From Neisseria sp. MVDL19-042950 (lineage in GTDB: Bacteria; Pseudomonadota; Gammaproteobacteria; Burkholderiales; Neisseriaceae): 64,000 nucleotides of DNA. The notes beneath the pieces were generated by a model. It did no database searches. It was not told the origin of the DNA and worked only from the letters and a program-made list of their open reading frames with translations. Positions 17,413-26,177 of the stretch are shown here, piece by piece; position 1 is the first letter of the stretch, and the number at the start of each line of letters is the position of its first letter. The translations under genes and the position numbers were made by a program. The stretch lies in assembly GCF_030504625.1 (NCBI RefSeq), contig NZ_JAUKWH010000013.1, forward strand, positions 1 to 64,000, written 5' to 3'.

Positions 17413-20400
17413 ATGACCGATCCCATCTACATCCCCCTGCGCCTGCACACCGAATTTTCGATTACCGACGGCACGGTGCGCATCAAAGATGCCGTGAAAA
17501 AAGCCGTTTCAGACGGCCTGCCTGCGCTGGGCGTGAGCGATTTGATGAACATGTTCGGCTTGGTGAAATTCTACAAAGCCTGCCGCGGCGCGGGCATCAA
17601 GCCGGTAGCGGCGGCGGACGTGTGGATTGAAAACCCCGCCGCGCCCGACAAACCTTTCCGCGCCATGCTGATTGTAAAAAACGACAGCGGCTACCTGCGC
17701 CTGAGCGAACTGCTCACCGCCGCCTATGTGGGCAAAGACCGCAACGTCGATCATGCCGAACTGCGGCAGGCGTGGCTGGCCGAGGGCGACAACAGCGGCC
17801 TGATTTGCTTATCGGGCGCGCATTACGGCGAAGTGGGTGTCAACCTGATCAACGGCCACCCCGACGCAGCCAAAGCGGCGGCGCAGAAATACGCGGCGTG
17901 GTTTCCCAATGCGTTTTATCTCGAACTGCAACGCCTGCCCGAACGCCCGCAATGGGAAACTTCGGTATCCGGCAGCTTGGAAATCGCCGCGGAATTGGAT
18001 TTGCCCGTAGTCGCCACCCATCCGACCCAGTTTCTCAACCAAGAAGACTTCAGCGCCCACGAAGCGCGGGTGTGCATTGCCGGCGGCTGGGTGCTGGCCG
18101 ACAAAAAACGCCCGCACGAATTCACGCCGAGCCAATATTTCGCCTCGCCGGAGCAGATGGCGGAGCGGTTCGCCGACCTGCCCGAAGCGCTGCAAAACAC
18201 GGTGGAAATCGCCAAACGCTGCAACCTCACGCTCACGCTGGGCAAAAACTTTTTGCCGCTGTTCCCCACGCCTGACGGCATGTCGCTCGACGATTATCTG
18301 ACCCAACTTTCCAACGAGGGCCTGCAAGAGCGCATGATGCAGCTTTACCCCGACGAAGCGGAACGCGCCGAAAAAATGCCCGAATATCAGGCGCGTTTGG
18401 ATTTTGAATTGGGCATCATCATCCAAATGGGCTTTCCGGGCTATTTCCTCATCGTACAAGACTTCATCAACTGGGCGAAAAACAACGGCTGCCCCGTGGG
18501 GCCGGGGCGCGGTTCGGGCGCAGGCTCGCTGGTGGCCTACGCGCTGAAAATCACCGACCTCGACCCGCTGAAATACGCGCTGCTGTTCGAGCGGTTCTTA
18601 AACCCCGAACGCGTTTCCATGCCCGACTTCGATATCGACTTCTGCCAAAGCAACCGCGGCCGCGTGATTGAATATGTGCGCGAAAAATACGGTGCCGATG
18701 CCGTGAGCCAGATTGTTACCTTCGGCACCATGTCGTCGAAAGCCGTCATCCGCGACGTGGGCCGCGTGCTGGAACTGCCGTTCGGCCTGTGCGACCGCTT
18801 GTCGAAACTGATTCCGCTCGAAGCCAACCGCCCCGTGAGCTTGGACAAAGCGATGGAAATGGAGCCGGAAATCAAAGAGCTGATTGAAAGCGAAGGTGCG
18901 GAAGATTTGATGGTGCTGGCGAAAAAGCTGGAAGACCTCACGCGCGGCCTCGGCATGCACGCGGGCGGCGTGTTGATCGCGCCGGGCAAAATTTCCGACT
19001 TCAGCCCCGTGTATCAGGCCGACGAATCCGCCTCGCCCGTGTCGATGTACGACAAAGGCGACGTAGAAGACGTGGGCTTGGTGAAATTCGACTTCTTGGG
19101 CTTGCGCAACCTCACCATTATCGAAATGGCGCAGGAAAACATTAAAAACACCGTCGGCGAAGAAATCGACGTGAACACCATTCCGCTCGACGACCAAGCC
19201 GCCTACAAAATTTTCCGCGATGCCAACACCACCGCCGTTTTCCAGTTTGAATCGACCGGCATGAAAAAAATGCTGAAAACGGCGCACACCACCAAATTTG
19301 AAGAGTTGATCGCCTTCGTATCGCTCTACCGCCCCGGCCCGATGGACAACATTCCCGATTTCGTCGCCCGTATGAAAGGGCAGGCGTTTGAATACATCCA
19401 CCCGTTGCTGGAGCCGGTGCTGGAGCCTACTTACGGCATCATGGTTTACCAAGAGCAGGTGATGCAGGCCGCGCAGGTGATCGGCGGCTACTCGCTCGGC
19501 GGTGCGGACTTGCTGCGCCGCGCCATGGGTAAGAAAAAACCCGAAGAAATGGTGAAACACCGCGAAATCTTCGCCAAAGGCGCGGAAGAAAAAAACATTT
19601 CCCGCGAAAAAGCCGACGAAATTTTCGACTACATGGAAAAATTCGCCGGCTACGGCTTCAACAAATCGCACGCCGCCGCCTACGCGCTGATTTCCTACCA
19701 AACCGCATGGCTGAAAGCCCATTATCCCGCCGAATTCATGGCCGCCACCATGTCGAGCGAGTTGGACAACACCGACCAGCTCAAACATTTCTACGACGAC
19801 GCACGCGCCAACGGCATTTCGTTCCTGCCGCCCGACATCAACGAATCGGATTACCTGTTCACGCCGAATAACCAAAAACAAATCCGCTACGCCCTCGGTG
19901 CCGTCAAAGGCGTGGGCGAAGGCGCGGTCGAAGCCATCATGCAGGCACGCAAAGAGAGCGGCAAATTCAAAGACCTGCTCGATTTCTGCGAACGCGTCGA
20001 CAAAGCCCACCTCAACAAACGCACGGTGGAATCGCTGATACGCGCCGGCGCGTTCGACAACCTCAACCCCAACCGCGCCATGCTGATCGCCAATATCGAC
20101 TTAGCCATCAGCAACGCCGAACAAAAAGCCGCCAACGCCAATCAGGGCGGGCTGTTCGACTTCGTAGAAGATGCCATCGAACCCGTGCAGATGGAAGAAA
20201 CCCCCGCGTGGAGCGAATCGGAAAAACTCGCCGAAGAAAAACAAGTGCTCGGCTTCTACCTTTCCGGCCACCCCTTCGGCCCCTACGCCGAAGAAGTGCG
20301 CCAAATCGCCCCCACCCGCCTAAGCCGTCTGAAACCGCAAGACAACGTGCGCGTGGCCGGCTTTACCACCGCCGTGCGCACCATGATGGGCAAACGCGGC

Positions 20401-20847
20401 AAAATCGCCTTTGCCACGCTCGAAGACCAAAGCGGCCAAGTGGAAGTGATGATTACCGGCCCCGTGCTGGAAGAAAGCGCAGGCCGTCTGAAAGCCGACC
20501 AAGTGCTGATTATGGAATGCAAAATCAGCCGTGACGATTACAGCGGCGGCGATGCCCTGCGCATCATGGCCAATCAAGTGATGACCCTGCAAACCGCCCG
20601 CGAACGCTACGCCCGCAGCCTGAGCCTGAGCCTCAAACCCGAACACGACATCCCCGCCTTAGTGGCACTGCTGAACGCCCACCGCCTGCCCGACACCGGC
20701 CACATCCCGTTGCGCCTCTCATACAGCAACGCCGCAGCCGCCGGCGACTTGCAGATTCCGCCCAAATGGACGGTAACGCCGAGCGCGGAACTCTTCGGCA
20801 AACTGGAAACCCTTTTAGGCGGACGCTCCGTGCGGGTGAATTGGTAA
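17413..20847 (+). CDS. dnaE: DNA polymerase III alpha subunit
   Basis: 1144 residues, the replicative polymerase catalytic subunit. N-terminal PHP domain (LRLHTEFSITDG opening), palm with the catalytic aspartates in PDFDIDFCQSNRGRV (around residue 400), GRGSGAGSLVAYALKITDLDP, thumb and fingers (GIMVYQEQVMQAAQVIGGYSLGGADLLRRAMGKKK), then helix-hairpin-helix and an OB fold near the C-terminus. I take the ATG at 17413, which gives the conserved MTDPIYIPLRLHTEFS start; 18 further upstream codons are unsupported. No clear ribosome binding site. An uptake sequence occurs in frame near 17510. Confidence 0.97.
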   Translation: MTDPIYIPLRLHTEFSITDGTVRIKDAVKKAVSDGLPALGVSDLMNMFGLVKFYKACRGAGIKPVAAADVWIENPAAPDKPFRAMLIVKNDSGYLRLSELLTAAYVGKDRNVDHAELRQAWLAEGDNSGLICLSGAHYGEVGVNLINGHPDAAKAAAQKYAAWFPNAFYLELQRLPERPQWETSVSGSLEIAAELDLPVVATHPTQFLNQEDFSAHEARVCIAGGWVLADKKRPHEFTPSQYFASPEQMAERFADLPEALQNTVEIAKRCNLTLTLGKNFLPLFPTPDGMSLDDYLTQLSNEGLQERMMQLYPDEAERAEKMPEYQARLDFELGIIIQMGFPGYFLIVQDFINWAKNNGCPVGPGRGSGAGSLVAYALKITDLDPLKYALLFERFLNPERVSMPDFDIDFCQSNRGRVIEYVREKYGADAVSQIVTFGTMSSKAVIRDVGRVLELPFGLCDRLSKLIPLEANRPVSLDKAMEMEPEIKELIESEGAEDLMVLAKKLEDLTRGLGMHAGGVLIAPGKISDFSPVYQADESASPVSMYDKGDVEDVGLVKFDFLGLRNLTIIEMAQENIKNTVGEEIDVNTIPLDDQAAYKIFRDANTTAVFQFESTGMKKMLKTAHTTKFEELIAFVSLYRPGPMDNIPDFVARMKGQAFEYIHPLLEPVLEPTYGIMVYQEQVMQAAQVIGGYSLGGADLLRRAMGKKKPEEMVKHREIFAKGAEEKNISREKADEIFDYMEKFAGYGFNKSHAAAYALISYQTAWLKAHYPAEFMAATMSSELDNTDQLKHFYDDARANGISFLPPDINESDYLFTPNNQKQIRYALGAVKGVGEGAVEAIMQARKESGKFKDLLDFCERVDKAHLNKRTVESLIRAGAFDNLNPNRAMLIANIDLAISNAEQKAANANQGGLFDFVEDAIEPVQMEETPAWSESEKLAEEKQVLGFYLSGHPFGPYAEEVRQIAPTRLSRLKPQDNVRVAGFTTAVRTMMGKRGKIAFATLEDQSGQVEVMITGPVLEESAGRLKADQVLIMECKISRDDYSGGDALRIMANQVMTLQTARERYARSLSLSLKPEHDIPALVALLNAHRLPDTGHIPLRLSYSNAAAAGDLQIPPKWTVTPSAELFGKLETLLGGRSVRVNW

Positions 20848-20869
20848 GATTTGGGGGGGAAGATGGAGA

Positions 20870-20922
20870 AGGCCGTCTGAAAAACCGTTTGTAGTGATAA
20901 AATGGTTTTTCAGACGGCCTTT
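20870..20922 (+). terminator. DNA uptake sequence inverted pair after dnaE
   Basis: A long stem in which the pairing extends beyond the uptake sequences (AAAAACCGTTT with AAATGGTTTTT), with a T run. Confidence 0.85.
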
Positions 20923-20938
20923 TATTGACGACAGCCCC

Positions 20939-21510
20939 GTAGGATGGGCATCCCTGCCCGCCTCTCCCTCCCAACAATGCCCAACGGCGGGCAAGGATGC
21001 CGCCCTACGCAGGCCGTCTGAAAACTTGCCGACAAACCTTTCAGACGGCCTCTGTTTCTGCATTCGCGAATATTTAGATTCCCTGCCGGTCGGCAAATTC
21101 AAATGATGAATCCGCTCTGTTCCAAACCAAACCGTTTCACACCAGCCCAAGCAAACCCCAACCGTAGGGCGGGCATCCCTGCCCGCCTCTCCCTCCCAAC
21201 AATGCCTAACGGCGGGCAAGGATGCCCGCCCTACGCAGGCCGTCTGAAAACTTGCCGACAAGCCTTTCAGACGGCCTCTGTTTCTGTATGCACGAACATT
21301 TGGATTCCGTGCCGGTTGACAAATGCAGATGATGCACCCGCCCTGTTTCAAACCGAACCGTTTCAGACCAACCAAGCAAACCCCAACCGTAGGGCGGGCA
21401 TCCCTGCCCGCCTTTCCTCCCAACAATGCCTAACGGCGGGCAGGGATGCGCGCCCTACCCGTGAAGAGGCCGTCTGAAAATCTACCAACGTGCTTTTCAG
21501 ACGGCCTCTT
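20939..21510. repeat. Tandem array of the 225-bp repeat (two full copies plus a partial)
   Basis: Units start at 20939, 21164 and 21389, exactly 225 bases apart. Each carries the GC-rich palindrome, an inverted uptake-sequence pair and the same ~110-base spacer. The first copy has a base change and a deletion in its palindrome; the third ends after its uptake-sequence pair (21467-21510). Because 225 is a multiple of three, open frames run through the array and repeat the same peptide; I regard these as non-genic. The same unit lies at 7933-8263. Confidence 0.88.
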
Positions 21511-21526
21511 TACATATTCGCCATGT

Positions 21527-24500
21527 CTATTCGGCATTCAAGTTCTGCAACAAAGGCCGCAGCAAGTCTTCAATCAGATTCAAAAACAGCGGCGTTTCTA
21601 TGGGGTCGGTGCCGCCGAACACCAGCGCCACTTCGGTATAGCTTTTCTGGCCGGTGTTTTCTTTATTGCCGAGATATTCTTTATAGGCTCTGGAAAGGGC
21701 TTTTCCGCCCTCTCCGGTTTTATGCCATTCTTCGGCGGCGGCAAGGCTGGTTTTGGCGAAAAAGGGCAGCGGGCGGGCTTGGCCGAGCCGGTAGTATTCG
21801 AGCCACTTTTCCAAGAGTTCGCAAGCGGTTTGTCGGGGGATTTCGGGTAAGGTTTGGGGGTTGCCGGGCAGAAGCAGATGGGTGGCGCGGCAGTCGGTTT
21901 CAGACGGCCCCACGGCGCAGAAAATGAGGTGCTCGAGCATGCGGGCGATGCGGTCGGGGGCGGAGGGTGTTTTGTTTAAAAAATAAATCTGCCCGTGCCG
22001 GTAGAGGTTGTTGAGGCTGCCTTCGAGCGTGCCGTTTTCCAAAACGAGGGTGTAGGCGCGGGCAGGCAGTTTGGGGCTGCATACGAGTTCGCCGTCCAGC
22101 GATTTGGCATCGGTTTGATATCGGTTTTGCCACAATGTGCCGAGCTCGCCCGCGGGGAAAAGGCTGGCGGCTTGCAGGCGGCGGGCGGTTTGCCGGAAAT
22201 CTTCGCGGTTGCGGCGGGCGGCGGTGTAGGCGGCGACGATGGCTTCCGGCTGCTGCGGTTCGAAAGGTTCGGCGGATTCCCATGCGCCGTCGCGGTAGGG
22301 TTCGCGCCAGCCGAGGGTGTGTTGCAGCCATGCGCGCACGGGGTTGCGCCAGAAAGCGATGAATTCGTGGTGGCCGATCATTTGCGGCCCGGTGGGGTCG
22401 GAGGCGTTGCCGAGCGGTTCGCTGAAAAACGGGGCGGTTTCGGCGGCGGGGGCGTTGAGGGCGGCGGCATAGTCTTTGCGGGAACTGATAAGGCCGTCTG
22501 AAAAGGCTTGCAGGGTGAAATAGCGGTGCGAGAAGGCTTGCAGGGGCTGCTGTTTCACCCATTGTTGGTGCAGGTCTTTGCTGCGCGTGCCGGTCATGGC
22601 GGCAACGGTGTCGATGAGTTCGTTGAGCAGGGCGGAAGGGGCGAGCGGTTCGTCGCTGTGGATGCTGCGCCCTACATAAGACAGATAGAGGATTTCGCGC
22701 GCGCTGATGATGGCTTCGAGGAAAAGGTAGCGGTCGTCGTCGCGGCGGGCGCGGTCGCCTTTTTGCGGGTGTTTGGCAATCAGGTCGAAGGCGGCGGCTT
22801 TGGTGTTGCGCGGGAAATTGCCGTCGTTCAGCCCGAGCAGGCAGATCACTTTGAACGGCAGGCTGCGCATGGGCACCATGCTGCAAAAGGTGATGCCGCC
22901 GCGTAGAAATCCGGCTTGGCTTTCGCTGTCGAGAAAGCGGCCGAGATGGCGGATAACGGTGTGTCGGGGCAGTTTGCCGCCGAAGCGGGCGAGCGCGGCT
23001 TCTTCCTGCCAGCGGGCAAGTGCCTGTTCGAGCTGTTGCAGGGCGTGTTGGTCGTCGCTGCCCGTGGCGAAAAGGTCGGCGAGCAGCCGGCGCACGCGTT
23101 CCGTCCATTCTTCTATGCCTGCGGGCTGCTGCCAGCGGCGGGCGGTGTCGGCCAGCGTGCGCACGAATGCGGCGAAGCGGCTGAACACGGCGGTTTGGTT
23201 GGGGTCGCCGTGCCATGCGCTGATGTTGCGCCACAAGGGGTTGCCGCTTTCGGGCAGCAGCCAGCCGAGCACGAGGCGTTCCAAGCCTTGCTGCCATGTG
23301 AAGAGGTTGTCGCTGCGGCCGCGCATGGTGCCGTCCAAGCCCCAATGTACGTTGAGTTGGGCGATGGTGTCGTGCAACAGCGGCAAGTCTTCGCGGCTGA
23401 GGCTGAAGCGGTCGAGCACGAGGCCGTTGTCCAACAGCGGCAGCAGGCGGTTTACTTCAAAGCGGCTTTCGAGCAGTGCGAGGGTTTGTTCGAGCGCATA
23501 GAGCAAGGGCTGGCGGCGGCTGAGTTTCACGTCGGAAACGGAATACGGCAATGCCTGCACGCCGTCTTGCGCCTGCCCGAACACAGCTTCGAGAAAGGGA
23601 CTGTAAGGTTCGATGTTCGGGGTGAGTACGGCGATGTCGTGCGGCTGCCAATCGGGGTGTTCGGCAAGAATGTTCAGCAGTTGGTCTTTCAACACCTGCA
23701 ATTCGCGCAAAGGGCTGTGGGCGGAAACCACGCGGACGGAGCCGTCGTCCAACATGGCTTTGTTTGTTTTTTCAGACGGCAGGGTCAGGGTTTGGATGTC
23801 GTACTGCAAACGGTGCAGCAAAGTAGGCTCGGAGGCCGTCTGAACGCTGTCCATGTCGGTGAAATAGTTGCGCTCTTCGGCGATCTGCGCTTCGGCAAGC
23901 GCGTCGAAAAAATCGCGCCCTTGTTTGCCCAGCGAGGCAAGCAGCGGGTGGCCGCTTTGCGAAAGGTCGATGTCGTCTTCGCTTTGCAGAATCTGCGCGG
24001 CTTCGATAACGTTGCCCCAGTATTCGCTGCTGGGATTGAGGGCGAAAATGTGTACGTCGCAATGCTCTGCCAGCGCCTGCAACAGTTGCAGATACATCGG
24101 TGCCATGGTTGCGATGCCGAACACGAAAAAGCGTTCGGGCAGTTTGTCGGCGCTCAATGCGTCGAGCAGTTGCCGCCACAAGGCCACGCGGTGGGGGGCG
24201 GTTTGCCGGCCGTCGTCGAGATAACGCCACAACTGCGCCTGCCAGATTTCGTCGCCGCCCAATCCCGCCAGCCCGCCGGCCTGCCAAGTGTTGATCCATT
24301 GCGGGCGGTAAACCAGATATTGGTCGAAAATATCGGCAAGCTGCCCCGCCAACTGATAGGCCGCCGATTCGCCGCTGCCGAGATAGCCGTGCAGCGCCGA
24401 GCGTGCCGCTTCGTATTCGGAGGCCGTCTGAAAAACGGGGCTTTGAAACAAATCGAGCAGCCGCCAGCGCATCACTTCGGGCGCAAACGGGCTGAGGGCG

Positions 24501-24742
24501 GGAATATCGGGAATCAGCCCGCACATCAGCCGCCAAGTCAAACCGGCGGGCAGGCTGAAATGCAGGTTGGCCGCCACGCCTAATTCGCGCGCGAGATACG
24601 TGTTCAGATAACGGCGCATGCCTTGGCTTTGCACCACAATCTGCTCTGCTGCCAGCGGGTTTTGCAGCGGGGCGAGTTGTTGCAGTCGGGTGAAAATGGC
24701 GGCGAGGTTTTCAAGGCGGTTGGATTGGTAAAGATAAAGCAT
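21527..24742 (-). CDS. recC: Exodeoxyribonuclease V gamma chain (RecC)
   Basis: 1071 residues (E. coli RecC 1122). Part of the RecBCD helicase-nuclease, which resects double-strand breaks; RecC holds the complex together and recognises the Chi-type regulatory site. Typical stretches are MLYLYQSNRLENLAA at the N-terminus, VVQSQGMRRYLNTYLARELG, ITFCSMVPMRSLPFKVICLLGLNDGNFPR and YLSYVGRSIHSDEPLAPSALLNEL. Start placed at 24742 because the family begins MLxxYxSN; 27 upstream codons read through an uptake sequence and are rejected. recB and recD are not in the window. The gene is unusually GC-rich and carries several internal uptake sequences. Confidence 0.93.
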   Translation of the reverse strand: MLYLYQSNRLENLAAIFTRLQQLAPLQNPLAAEQIVVQSQGMRRYLNTYLARELGVAANLHFSLPAGLTWRLMCGLIPDIPALSPFAPEVMRWRLLDLFQSPVFQTASEYEAARSALHGYLGSGESAAYQLAGQLADIFDQYLVYRPQWINTWQAGGLAGLGGDEIWQAQLWRYLDDGRQTAPHRVALWRQLLDALSADKLPERFFVFGIATMAPMYLQLLQALAEHCDVHIFALNPSSEYWGNVIEAAQILQSEDDIDLSQSGHPLLASLGKQGRDFFDALAEAQIAEERNYFTDMDSVQTASEPTLLHRLQYDIQTLTLPSEKTNKAMLDDGSVRVVSAHSPLRELQVLKDQLLNILAEHPDWQPHDIAVLTPNIEPYSPFLEAVFGQAQDGVQALPYSVSDVKLSRRQPLLYALEQTLALLESRFEVNRLLPLLDNGLVLDRFSLSREDLPLLHDTIAQLNVHWGLDGTMRGRSDNLFTWQQGLERLVLGWLLPESGNPLWRNISAWHGDPNQTAVFSRFAAFVRTLADTARRWQQPAGIEEWTERVRRLLADLFATGSDDQHALQQLEQALARWQEEAALARFGGKLPRHTVIRHLGRFLDSESQAGFLRGGITFCSMVPMRSLPFKVICLLGLNDGNFPRNTKAAAFDLIAKHPQKGDRARRDDDRYLFLEAIISAREILYLSYVGRSIHSDEPLAPSALLNELIDTVAAMTGTRSKDLHQQWVKQQPLQAFSHRYFTLQAFSDGLISSRKDYAAALNAPAAETAPFFSEPLGNASDPTGPQMIGHHEFIAFWRNPVRAWLQHTLGWREPYRDGAWESAEPFEPQQPEAIVAAYTAARRNREDFRQTARRLQAASLFPAGELGTLWQNRYQTDAKSLDGELVCSPKLPARAYTLVLENGTLEGSLNNLYRHGQIYFLNKTPSAPDRIARMLEHLIFCAVGPSETDCRATHLLLPGNPQTLPEIPRQTACELLEKWLEYYRLGQARPLPFFAKTSLAAAEEWHKTGEGGKALSRAYKEYLGNKENTGQKSYTEVALVFGGTDPIETPLFLNLIEDLLRPLLQNLNAE

Positions 24743-24882
24743 GGTGGCTTTGGCGGTGTGGACGGATAGCGGGATTATGAATGAAGAGAGGCCGTCTGAA
24801 AACCGCAACGGCAGTTTGTGCAACCGTTTTTTCAGACGGCCTGCCGAACATACGGGAGGCCGTCTGAAAGGCGGAAAGATAT

Positions 24883-25029
24883 GGCCGATAAACTTGCCTT
24901 GCTACAGCGTTGCCGCGCCCCAGCTTGAGGAGAATGATTTTGCAAGCCGCCCAACGGCAACGGAATCGGCTGCATGCTGCTTGTGCCGCCCGCGGTTTGC
25001 GCCCTATATCAGAAATAAGTTTATCGGCC
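24883..25029. repeat. MITE-like element with 13-bp perfect inverted ends
   Basis: GGCCGATAAACTT at 24883-24895 and its exact complement at 25017-25029 bound a 147-base non-coding segment. It is flanked on both sides by uptake sequences in the gap between recC and the methyltransferase gene. Confidence 0.5.
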
Positions 25030-25081
25030 CTATGGGGCTGCCAAGAGGCTAGAGACGGCTGCGGGCTTGGTGCGATTGCAA

Positions 25082-25115
25082 CAGGCCGTCTGAAAATAAG
25101 TTTTCAGACGGCCTC
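25082..25115 (-). terminator. DNA uptake sequence inverted pair
   Basis: A facing pair next to the 3' end of the methyltransferase gene. Confidence 0.85.
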
Positions 25116-25118
25116 TTT

Positions 25119-25940
25119 TTACACGATACGGTAGTGCAGCATGCGGCCCATGTTCCGCAGCGAGGCAAACCGTTTCAGCAGACACCCGCGCCAGCCCGCG
25201 CGTTTCCAAGTGTCGAAATCGCAGTAGCAGCGGCTGTCGATCAAACTCAGGTTTTCCGCCCAATTTTCCATTTCGCGGTCGCTGTCGCAGCCGTAATCGA
25301 AACGTGCGCCGTTTCTTCTCAATGCCGGATGGAGGTAGGTATGGCGGCAGCCCCATGTGCTGAGTACGTCAAACAATATTTCGCTGTTGCAGCGTTTGAA
25401 ATGGGCGGCGATATTTTGAAAAAGTTTTGCAATCTGTTCGCGGGAAAAATACATCAACACTCCTTCGGCGATAATCAGGAATTGCGAATCGGGGTGCAGG
25501 CGGCGCAGCGTGCACATCCAATGTGTGTCCAATATCGAACTGCCGAGCAGGTCTTCGTTGCTCAATGCAGGCAGCAGGGCTGCTCTTAGTTTGATCACCG
25601 AAGGCAGGTCGATCTGGTAGAAAAAGGCTTTCTCGGCGGCCCTACCGATGCGGCTCATGCGGTCGTCCAAGCCGCAACCCAGCTCGATTACTACCGGCCG
25701 CCGGCGGGTTCGGATGAAATCGGCGGCTACGCGGTCGAAATAAGAAGCACGTATGGCCACGCCCAGCGCGCTTTTCTTGGCCTTGCGGAAAGTGTTGAAA
25801 TCGAAATCTATCTGTTTTACCAGCCCGCAGGCAGTGGAATCGCAAATAACGGGGTCGTCTTTCTGCGATTCGAGAGACTTCATATACAGGGAAATCAGCG
25901 AAGTATCGGAAACGGCATCTTGAAAATCGGGTTGCAACAT
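25119..25940 (-). CDS. Class I SAM-dependent methyltransferase (LCMT/TcmP-like family)
   Basis: 273 residues. The SAM-binding motif VVIELGCGLDDR and the preceding RASYFDRVAADFIRT segment fit the leucine carboxyl methyltransferase-like family (Pfam LCM), whose bacterial members include TcmP-type O-methyltransferases. The substrate is unknown. I place the start at 25940 (MLQPDFQDAVSDTS, GAAAG upstream); in-frame ATGs at 25964 and 25991 are alternatives. It stands alone between repeat-rich gaps. The C-terminal half has many Cys and Arg residues, somewhat unlike neighbouring genes. Confidence 0.8.
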   Translation of the reverse strand: MLQPDFQDAVSDTSLISLYMKSLESQKDDPVICDSTACGLVKQIDFDFNTFRKAKKSALGVAIRASYFDRVAADFIRTRRRPVVIELGCGLDDRMSRIGRAAEKAFFYQIDLPSVIKLRAALLPALSNEDLLGSSILDTHWMCTLRRLHPDSQFLIIAEGVLMYFSREQIAKLFQNIAAHFKRCNSEILFDVLSTWGCRHTYLHPALRRNGARFDYGCDSDREMENWAENLSLIDSRCYCDFDTWKRAGWRGCLLKRFASLRNMGRMLHYRIV

Positions 25941-26124
25941 AACGTTTCTTTCAAAAAATGGCATTTGACTATATATTCTAATCACTTCCAAACGCTTGTC
26001 AAAAAAATGTAATTTTATTTGGCCGAGATTTGATTATATGCAATAAAATGCTCCGAAAACTTTACAAAAACCGATAACTTCGGCAGATTGCAGTATCATC
26101 CGCCCGCACGTTTGCACGCAATAT

Positions 26125-26171
26125 AAAACCGCAGGCCGTCTGAAAACTTTTCAGACGGCCTGCGGTTTTAA
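26125..26171 (-). terminator. Extended uptake-sequence hairpin after trkA
   Basis: The uptake-sequence stem is lengthened on both sides by AAACCGC/GCGGTTT, giving one of the strongest hairpins in the window, 7 bases beyond the trkA stop. Confidence 0.85.
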
Positions 26172-26177
26172 TGTCAA

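Noticed and set aside
18598-20010. 470-codon frame antisense to dnaE
   Set aside because: Shadow of dnaE with heavy His/Phe/Gly bias and no recognisable motif.
20815-21426. 203-codon minus-strand frame across the 225-bp repeat with repeated GRDARPTVGVCL peptide
   Set aside because: The repeated peptide follows from a non-coding repeat whose length is a multiple of three; there is no conserved start or ribosome binding site.
22916-24583. 555-codon frame antisense to recC
   Set aside because: Shadow of recC; repetitive Ala/Val/Gln composition and no initiation signals.
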